Source of the DNA: Cryptomeria japonica
Lineage: Eukaryota; Streptophyta; Pinopsida; Cupressales; Cupressaceae
Assembly: GCF_030272615.1 (NCBI RefSeq)
Contig: NC_081412.1
Coordinates: 98,395,796 to 98,459,795, forward strand
DNA: 64,000 nt
Direction of reading: 5' to 3'
Numbering within the stretch: the stretch's first letter is position 1; each line of letters opens with the position of its first letter. Shown piece by piece: positions 56,253 through 64,000 of the stretch. The notes below the pieces were generated by a model. The model was not told the DNA's origin. It did no database searches and saw nothing but the letters and a program-made list of their open reading frames with translations. The position numbers and the translations under genes were made by a program.

Positions 56253-57701
56253 CCCATTGTTATTGGAGTAATAAGGTTATTTACTTAATTAATTAAATCA
56301 TCTCAATTTAATAATTTAGACTCCTTTTACTTTATTTTTCACTTAAGCTAAACTTAGGCACATTAATAATTAATTCATTATTAATTATTAACTAGCTCAT
56401 CCTAGGGTTTTTACTTTTAGGTTTTGATCTCCTTTTACAAGGATTGATACCTTTGTAATTATTCATTATTGCATATGTGTTTTTGCTTTAGACTTTCAAA
56501 GCACCTTGTTTGTGTTTCAGTATCTCTTATATGTGACAGGTTATTTGCATGCAAGTGTTCACTGGGTTCTGTGAGGTTGTATTTCACAACTTTAGCATAG
56601 TATTAGAGCTTCAGATCTGCTGCTTCCTGTTCATATTTTGAGGGATCATGTCTTGAAAGTGAATTTTTTGTGCATTTCCAGTCTTTTTTTACCTCACCAT
56701 TGAGTCCAGAATGCTCGAATTAGTCAAGATTGACCTTTTGTTTGTCAATTTCGGACTCACGGCGTCAGATTTGCAAGGGTTTGAAGATTTGGGATTTTCC
56801 AGATCTCAGGGGGTGCCTACAATTTTGGAGCATTTTGGGCCCAAATGGACCTCACCATTATGCTCAATTAGCCCGAGAACCTAGAAATCAACTATAAATT
56901 TGTCAATTTTGGCCTCCGTGACCTTTGAGGCAAAAAAATTCTGAAATTTGTATCGTACAAGTCGTACAGCAACAATCTGTGCATTCATTGTAGTGGTCGA
57001 AAGTTTTGTTTTTTTTAAAAGCACAGTTAAAAAAAACTATCGATTTAAATCGGCGATCAGTAAACCGCCACCGCTCAACAACCAAGTAGAGCCCTCACCA
57101 CCAGCGGCTTAAGCCACAGACACACCATGGTAGCACGACATTGGCTTACAAACAACCAACCCACCATCAACCTCAGTGACACTAGCGCTCAACCGCCGCA
57201 CCATTGTAGCTCATTCAACCCACCACCACCACTGGCCAACCACTAGGAAGAGCCACACAACCCTTGCTCAGGTCCTTTTTTTAGCACCCTAGGCCTTTTT
57301 TGCGATATCGGGAGCATACGATATCGAAATCGCACAAACAAGATATCGTCAAAAAGTTGATTACGAGCACGATCCAGAGGTGAAGGTTATTTTTCCTGAT
57401 TTTGTTATTTTTCTGCTTTTATTGCCAGTTAAAGTTAGAACTTGTTTTTTGCACTTCTGGGAGCATATATTTTGCATACGGACTCCATTTTTCGCAAATG
57501 AATAGGTGTTTGAATGCTCTTTCTAGATTTGTGGCTTATTTCATCAGAAAATTTATCAATTACACAAAGAATAGTCAGGAGTGTTTTTTGCTTCTTCACG
57601 CTTTCCAGCTTTCAAAATTGTACTGGGGTTTGGTTTTTTGTGTTGTGGGGGTGTTTTTTTCATAAATCTCTCTCTAAACACATTTCAAAACCATAAACAT
57701 C

Positions 57702-58183
57702 ATGGCGGATACCTCTTCATGTGATTGACTTACTTCAAACAATTATCATACCTAGAAGGCATATATGACTAGAGTTCTCATGTCTAAGGGGTTATGGTCC
57801 TGTTTGGATGAGAATCAATCTCTATTAACACATCCCTTTGAGGTTCTACGACACAGAAACAGAATGGATGAGGCCATGGGTTTGATGTCTTTACATGTTA
57901 CAAACAGTCTTCTTTTTCACCTAGAGGGTTACACAACTCCTTGGGCTATATGGACTAAGTTTCATGATCTTTTTGGCACCATTAATCAGTTCAAAGCACT
58001 TCAAATTGAGGCAGAATTGACCACCTTGGCACTTGATTCTTTTCCATCTATTAAGGATTTATTGATGAAATTCAAATCACTGTGATCAATGTTACAAGGT
58101 TGTGGCAAGACCAAAACAAACACCGAGTGTATATACCTAATTCTATCTAAGCTTCAAGGTTCATTTAAGATATTCTTTGCTAC
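57702..58183 (+). pseudogene. Copia I gag, first part
   Basis: MADTSSCD then stops, then a long open part with MSKGLWSCLDENQ, WTKFHDLFG and LDSFPSIKDLLMKFKSL, the Copia gag core. It is cut at 58183 by LTR L and resumes in the same frame at 61608. Confidence 0.8.
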
Positions 58184-60445
58184 TGTGAGGCCCTACCCCG
58201 ACTCAGTTTGACATTTTCAGTTATTTGCATATTGAGGCTATTATGGATGCTTTATTTTATGCTTTATGGATTTAGAACCTATATGATTTCCATGATTTGG
58301 ATCACATTGACATATGTTGATGCTTTATTTTATGCATGATGATTATGAAACTATATATGTTGCTAGAATAGAATTATTTTGAAATGGTGAATGTCATTAT
58401 TGGAATTGCAGGACTTCATTTTGATGATAGAAAAATGATGCTTATTTTATGAATGGTTCAATTTTGAGAATTATGTTAATGGCTTATGTGAGATCGAAAT
58501 TGAATGAATGAGATATTGAATTATTGTTGCCAAATGTATGAGTGTTTGATGTGCAACGAAATCCATGTATTTAATTATGTATAGTTGTGATTATTTGGAA
58601 TTACTAATGTGTTAATTGAGATGCGCAGGAAAATTATCCATGTGACCATGGAATTTATATGGAGAACCAAACCTAGACCAATGTACGTTTGTTAAGCCAG
58701 GGGTTGTCTATTTGGAGACACAACACCCCATTTGTAATGTATTTTATTTGTGAAGTGTATGATGCTTGAGTGTTAAAATTAATTTTTATGTATATGTGTA
58801 ATCCTACAAGAGACAAATTCCATGTGTGATTTTTATAATGTATTTTATTGTGTCACTTGACACATGTGCTGATTAGTGTCATTGATTTTGACTTATCTCT
58901 TGGAGGGAGTTTTGTTTCTACCAAAGCCATTCAAAAACATGAGTGTGGTCCCAAATTTGCCTTGGGTAGGGAGTCTTGGGAGTGGTCAACTCAGGTTTGA
59001 CCCGTAGGTAAACTTCAGTTGGGTTTCTAAGGGGTTAAATGGACTCCTAGGGTCAGTTTTAGGGCTTTTCCAAAGGTCCAAAGGGTATACCTATGGGTTA
59101 GGGGTATTTTGAAACATGTGACTACTCCCATGTGACTGTTTAGTCACCTCAAAAAGTGGTTTTTTCAAGGAGAGCGAAAATTCAACTTAGAAAGTTCCTC
59201 CTAGGATAGACAACCTTCCCTTTTGATGTCAAACTCTCTTCCCCATCTCCTCTCACCTTTTCCCTTTCCAGTTTTAGTAATGTGTAAGAGTTTGGGAAGA
59301 GCAACCAATGGGAACTCTCACCTCACCCAAGGGGTTGGGAAGTGTGTGAGAGGCCTTCTTAGGCAAGGATTAGGGACTTAGTGAGTAATCACCCACTCTC
59401 CATGGTTGGAGATTTTGGGATTGTTTTGAAAATTAGTAGTAGAATAGAATTTTTGGGAAGGATTGGAGAAAAGTTTGTGTGGATTTGGATAGCTCATCCC
59501 CAACTAAATCTAGCATACCTATTGGCAGAATAAGGTTGGTTTTATTTCCTCTTATTTATGTTGTTTATGTTGTTTTGTTGAAGGAAAGAAATGCTTGTTG
59601 AAAGAGATGTGTTTATGTAGATTGTTGTTGAAAAAAAAAAAAAATAGTTTTCATTTCTATGTCTTGTTCATGTGTTCTTGTTTTTTTTTTGGGAGTGTCC
59701 AAGATCTCCTACTCTTGGGGGAGTAGGATGGTCTTGGGGTGGAAGGAGTATGACAGCCTTGGGTGAGAGGCTCTCCTTATGGAGAGTGATCTCAAGGGTG
59801 TCCTTTGCGACCCTTGCTGCATAGCCTTATGTATGCATTTGGGGGTCATAAGGGGAGAAATTATGGCCTTGAGCCTTTGGGGGGCATAAGGTATGGAGAT
59901 GTATCTTTGTTGTATTTTGTATTGCCATGAGGTGGCTTGAGTTGTAAATTTTGGCTTGCAATCTCCCCAATGGTACTTGGTCCACTTCCACCCGTGGAAG
60001 GATCATCACAATGTGTGGTGAAAGTGTAGCTTGGGAAGGGAAGATGTATGTTGAGTTTTTGCCTTATTTTGTTGTGATGTTTACTTGTTTGTAACCCGTC
60101 TAGTGCTTGGTTCTCCAAGCTCGGGGGTGGCTTCTAGTAAGCTTCGGCTGGGAGGTGAGCTCTCCATGGTCAAGTTATGTTTTATTGCAGGTTGCTTGGG
60201 ATGGGAAAGGAAAGAATAAAGAATGTTGTTGCTGTTTTATGTTGCAGAAAAGTTTAAATGACAAATGTATTTTATATTGAAGTTTGTAAAGAAAAAAAAA
60301 GAGAGCCATTGTTGTATTTATTTTCCAAAAGAAAAGAAATGTATTCCTATTACCATGGAAAGGAGAATATTGTAGGGTTCTCAAACCCATTTGTATTCAT
60401 AGTTACTTTGTATCTACATTTGCTAAAGAAATATATATCTTCACA

Positions 60446-60448
<3 letters not shown>

Positions 60449-60511
<63 letters not shown>
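60449..60511. repeat. (AC)n then (AT)n microsatellite
   Basis: About 24 AC dinucleotides followed by AT repeats; the AT tract continues at 60974-61018 on the other side of LTR M. Confidence 0.97.
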
Positions 60512-60512
<1 letters not shown>

Positions 60513-60968
60513 GTTAGGGTTTCAAGCAGATCCGAAGCAAATATGAACTAACAATTATATGCAGATTTAAATACAAAAGATAAAGAAATAAAACAGGACA
60601 CAGAGATTTAACGTGGTTCACCCAGAATGGGTTACGTCCACCATACACAGCCATCCAATCTTTCTTATTATCTAGCAAAAAAAGTACATCAACCTTACAA
60701 TGCCTTAAGCATCCCAGCCGCTTATAACATGTGTTTTTAGGGCAACAAACAAAGTCGGCCTTTTTTAGGGTTTTATTACAATGTCGGTTTTCATCAACAA
60801 CAAAAACGGCAAAAAAAAAATTTCTCGGGGGCTGCCGCCCTCGAACCCTCGCTTTCTCGGGGGCTGCCGTCCCCGAACCCCTGCTCGAGGCCCGGCCCGG
60901 CCCGGCCCCGGACCCCGGCGAGGATACGTGCTGAGTGTACAGTACTTTGCTAATCAGTCGCCACATTT

Positions 60969-60973
<5 letters not shown>
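60512..60973. mobile_element. Solo LTR M inserted in the (AT)n tract
   Basis: 462 bp, TGTTAGGG to TTTCAACA, with ATATA on both sides (uninformative, being microsatellite). The phrase 'aacgtggttcacccag' is common in plant Copia LTRs. The right part is a GC-rich block (60823-60921) with two 32-bp copies of 'tctcgggggctgccg' and a CCCGG run. Confidence 0.7.
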
Positions 60974-61020
<47 letters not shown>

Positions 61021-61607
61021 TAGTTTAACTCCTATATTCATTGGAAATCAAATTTGTTAGTTATAAAATTAAGTAAAGTTTTCTTTTGGGTTTTAATTAA
61101 GAGTTGATTTGGATTTATTTATTTTTGAGTTAAGGCCAGGGAGAAACATTAACAATCACCCTTGCATTGGGAAGCTTTAGAAGTTAAATAATCTTGGCCT
61201 TCATTAAAATAATTTTATGGCACAAATGCTATTATGGGATTAATTTGACCCTCTAGTCAAGTGGTAGGTAAATTATTCATAATGTTAAAATAAGCCAAGG
61301 ATTAATTAGTTATTAAGAGATTATTAGACATTTAATTTTAAAGATCGTATATTAAGCTGGAGATTAATTGCTAAGAGAGTTAATTAATTATTAATGGAAG
61401 ATTAGTGATAACTATTTTTGGGAAACATTAGCTCGCTTATAACTTAGTTAATTTTATCACCAAACTAAAATAATGGTTTGAATCACTCAAAACATAGTTA
61501 AGACCAAACTAGTTTTGCATTATTTTAATTAAGTAAGCCGTCCTAAGTTACGTATTTTAAAAAAAATTTATTCCGTTGGTGCCCAAAAGTTTGGGCATGA
61601 CAGCTAC

Positions 61608-62010
61608 CTTCTTTTCCACCATGGATGTTTTGGGTCCACGATTTACCATGACTACATTTGAGAAATTTTGTGATCTATTGACACGAGAGTAGTCCCACCT
61701 CACACAATTGGATGCTCTCCCAAGATCAAAGAACCAAGCATTGGTAGCTCAGCTATCTCGGGTGAAGAAGAAGCAAAAACTAAAGCCAAAGATAGATTTA
61801 GCAAGCAATGAGAGTTCCTCCAAGCCACCACCGAAGTCTACTTCTAAACCACAATCCAACCCTAAGCAAGGTAAATCTTCTAAGTCTGGCGAGTCTTCCT
61901 CCAAGACTGAGGAGAAATCAGGTGAACCTTGTAGTTTTTGTGGCAAGGAAGGTCATCCAGTTTCCAGGTGTTGGAAGCGATTAGAGGCTTTAGAGGAGGC
62001 CATGCAGTAG
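61608..62010 (+). pseudogene. Copia I gag end with zinc knuckle
   Basis: Resumes in the frame of the first gag part. From 61708 it is open: serine/lysine/proline-rich linker, then CSFCGKEGHPVSRC (61928-61970), a CCHC knuckle. One stop precedes 61708. Confidence 0.85.
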
Positions 62011-62084
62011 CATCACATCACCTCACCTTAATCACCTTCCCCACCCACAAGGAAAGGCCATGCTCTTTTTGCACAAGCACTGCC

Positions 62085-63320
62085 TTCAAGATCCACTTGG
62101 ATCCTAGATTGGGGTGCTTCTCACCATATGACATGCACTTAGGAGTTTATCATCGCACTTGCCCATTGTGGCACTTCATAGATTGCAGTTGGTGACTCTG
62201 CACAACTTTTTGTTATGGGTTCAGGTATTGTTTTATTGGATGGTGGTTGTCTTCAAGATGTCCTTGTTGTTCCTAATATTTTGACAAACCTCCTTTGTAT
62301 CTATCAAATTTGCCACTCAAGCATTGGTAAGACAATTGAGTTCTCATCACATGATGTGGTTATTTGAGACCTTCATGGTCCTGACTTGGTTGTGGCTACT
62401 AGGAGTGTTGATCCTACATCACGCTTATACAAATTTGATGGCTTTGAGATGAAAAATGGTACAGGTTCATCTCTTATAGCACATGCAGACACAACGAGCA
62501 GACTTTGGCATGAGCATTTTGGCCATGTCAATTATAAATATCTACAACAAACAAGTACATAGGCAATCATGATTGGGCTCCCATAGATTTCCTATACTGA
62601 TGGTATTTCTCAAGGTTGTGTACTTAGTAAACATCACAAGGAATCTTTTCCTATGTGTAGAGCTGGTACATAGTGACCTCACGTCATTTCTGACTCTTTC
62701 TTTTTTAGGGGCTAGATATGTGCTCACATTTATTGATGACTTCTCTAGACATACATGGGTGTACTTTCTTAAGTACAAGTATGATTTTTTTGATTCATTT
62801 CGGATCTTTAAGACATTTGTAGAGAAGCAGTCTAGACTTTCTATCAAGCAGATACATACAAATAATAGGGGGGAGTATGCAAATAAATCTTTCAGGTATT
62901 TTTGCACTGAGCATGGTTTACAACATCAGTTTACAATACCTTGCACCCCTCGATAGAATGGTGTCGCTGAGAGAAAGAACAAGACTTTATGGGAGATGGC
63001 CAATTATATGATACAGTCACAATTTATGGATTCTTCTTTTTGGGCTAAGGGAGTCAATTGTGCCACTTATATTCAAAATCAGATGCCTCGTAAGGAATTA
63101 CGACATATGACTCTTGAGGAAGCTTGGACCCATGTCAAGCCCGATGTTTCTACATTCCAAGTATTTGGCAGTGAGGCTTGGGCATTTATTCCTGATGCTC
63201 AATGGAAAGCCATGGAGAGGAAGAGTCGACCACTCATATTTGTTGGCTACTATGAGGATGTTAAGGCATAAAAGTTGTTTTATCGTGATTCCAAAGAGGT
63301 CTTGTTTTGACGGGATGTCT
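62085..63320 (+). pseudogene. Copia I protease, pre-integrase and integrase
   Basis: STWILDWGASHHMT (about 62090; DSG changed to DWG), then LWHEHFGHVNYKYL (pre-integrase, 62505). Integrase core: FIDDFSRHTWVYFLK (62730), HTNNRGEY (62855), NGVAERKNKTL (62960), then GSEAWAFIP and FVGYYEDVKA (63170-63270). Integrase Asp and Glu motifs are visible, but stops interrupt the frame. Confidence 0.85.
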
Positions 63321-63599
63321 AGTTTGATGAGCACTTTCCTCCCGTGGATTCTCCATCACCGACTTCTTCCTCACTACCTACTCCTCCCTCTCCATCTCTT
63401 AAGGATTGATTATCTCTCGAGGATGATGTAGATGTTGATCCCCCATCCCCACCACCACTAGATCCACCATATTTTCCCAAGTGGGCCCTCTTTACTGTAG
63501 AGACAACTAGATTTATGGCAAGTGACCCTTAAGATTCTTGCCGTACATGAGCACACGCTTCAGGTGCTAGTCTCTTGAGTCATGTCATTTTGGATGATC

Positions 63600-63778
63600 C
63601 TAAAAGGTTTTCAGAGGCGACAGGTCGCCCTTAGTGGGATAGGGCTATGGAGGAGTATTCTTCTTTGATGAAGAATAATACTTGGGATTGTCCTCTTACC
63701 AAGGGAAGAAAGTTGGTTCGATGCAAGTGGGTGTACTATACCAAGTTTGTTGTAGATGGTTCGATAGATAAGTAGAAA
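63600..63778 (+). pseudogene. Copia I reverse transcriptase start
   Basis: WDRAMEEYSSLMKNNTWD, then RCKWVYYTKFVVDGSID, the start of Copia RT. It breaks off at about 63778. Confidence 0.8.
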
Positions 63779-64000
63779 ATGTTTCACGCTTAAAATCATC
63801 ATAGAAATCATATATAATTAGACTAAAAGGAACAATCACAAAATTCCTTGACTAATTAAACTAATTATAAACAAAAACCAATAGAATGGATGCAAAAATC
63901 AAATTAATTTAAACAAATGGAACTCCCTATTCTGCATCGTAGCTTCTATTTTCCTTCTTTAAAATTATGTTATGGGTGGCTCTCAGAAATTGCACTGGGA
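63779..64000. other. Unidentified sequence replacing Copia RT
   Basis: AT-rich; starts TGTTTCACGC, which could be an LTR head. It runs off the right edge. Confidence 0.3.

Larger units (their letters stand above)
58184..61602. mobile_element. Solo LTR L in Copia I gag
   Basis: 3419 bp, TGTGAGGCCC to GGGCATGACA, with a perfect 5-bp duplication GCTAC (58179-58183, 61603-61607). Removing it with one GCTAC restores the gag frame. It contains an (AC)n/(AT)n tract and LTR M. No coding region or primer site seen; orientation not decided. Confidence 0.85.
56258..63778 (+). mobile_element. Copia element I, 3'-truncated, with nested LTRs
   Basis: 5' LTR 56258-56597 (TGTTATTGG to TTTAGCA), primer site TAGTATTAGAGC at 56598-56609, leader, gag from ATG 57702, then LTR L, then gag end, protease and integrase and the first RT codons. 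Homology stops at about 63778 after the RT block WVYYTKF. Scattered stops make it inactive. Confidence 0.85.

Noticed and set aside
60258-61041. Open frames of 97 and 175 residues with His/Thr or Ile/Tyr runs
   Set aside because: They are produced by the (AC)n and (AT)n microsatellites and the GC-rich block of LTR M.

Overview
The window is nuclear DNA from a plant with a very large, transposon-filled genome. Long introns, many old solo LTRs with intact target duplications and heavily decayed elements make a gymnosperm, probably a conifer, the best fit. That is inference; nothing in the sequence names a species.

One host gene is recognised: cytosolic methionyl-tRNA synthetase on the minus strand. 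Fourteen consecutive coding exons run from 51337 down to 10419 and give about 619 residues in one continuous frame with GT-AG introns. The tRNA-binding C-terminal domain usual in plant enzymes is not found and should lie left of the window. Most introns are 90-713 bp, but intron 3 (29576-49725) is about 20.2 kb, intron 6 (12359-28638) about 16.3 kb, and intron 14 exceeds 10.4 kb.

Intron 14 (1-10418) holds a decayed minus-strand Copia element (1-3856), an unrecognised broken ORF (881-1471), AT-rich DNA, an inverted repeat and LTR ends. Intron 6 holds two adjoining solo LTRs (K, 14793-16840; A, 16848-19793) and a hAT transposase remnant (about 22.2-27.8 kb) interrupted by a Copia fragment that itself contains LTR H (23917-25804). 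Intron 3 holds an LTR-like end, a 5'-truncated LINE (30906-33965) and a five-level nest: Copia F (about 34061-49575), Gypsy D (34707-45904), solo LTR C (35864-43134), solo LTR B (36311-42097), Copia LTR remnant G (40903-41440). LTR N (43419-44630) is a second insertion in Gypsy D.

Upstream of the gene lie a 318-bp tandem duplication (52506-53100), a decayed Gypsy (about 54.4-56.25 kb) and Copia I (56258 to about 63778), which contains solo LTR L (58184-61602) and, inside that, LTR M (60512-60973).

The most unusual signal is in the LTRs. The U3 of LTR B carries about 20 tandem units of about 165-180 bp, each centred on a 39-bp quasi-palindrome whose outer arms differ between units yet often change together. 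LTR A has clearly related termini but a different palindromic array of about 85 bp period. Smaller stem-loops with matching arm changes recur in LTRs A and H. This suggests a family of LTR retrotransposons that grows hairpin arrays in its promoter region.
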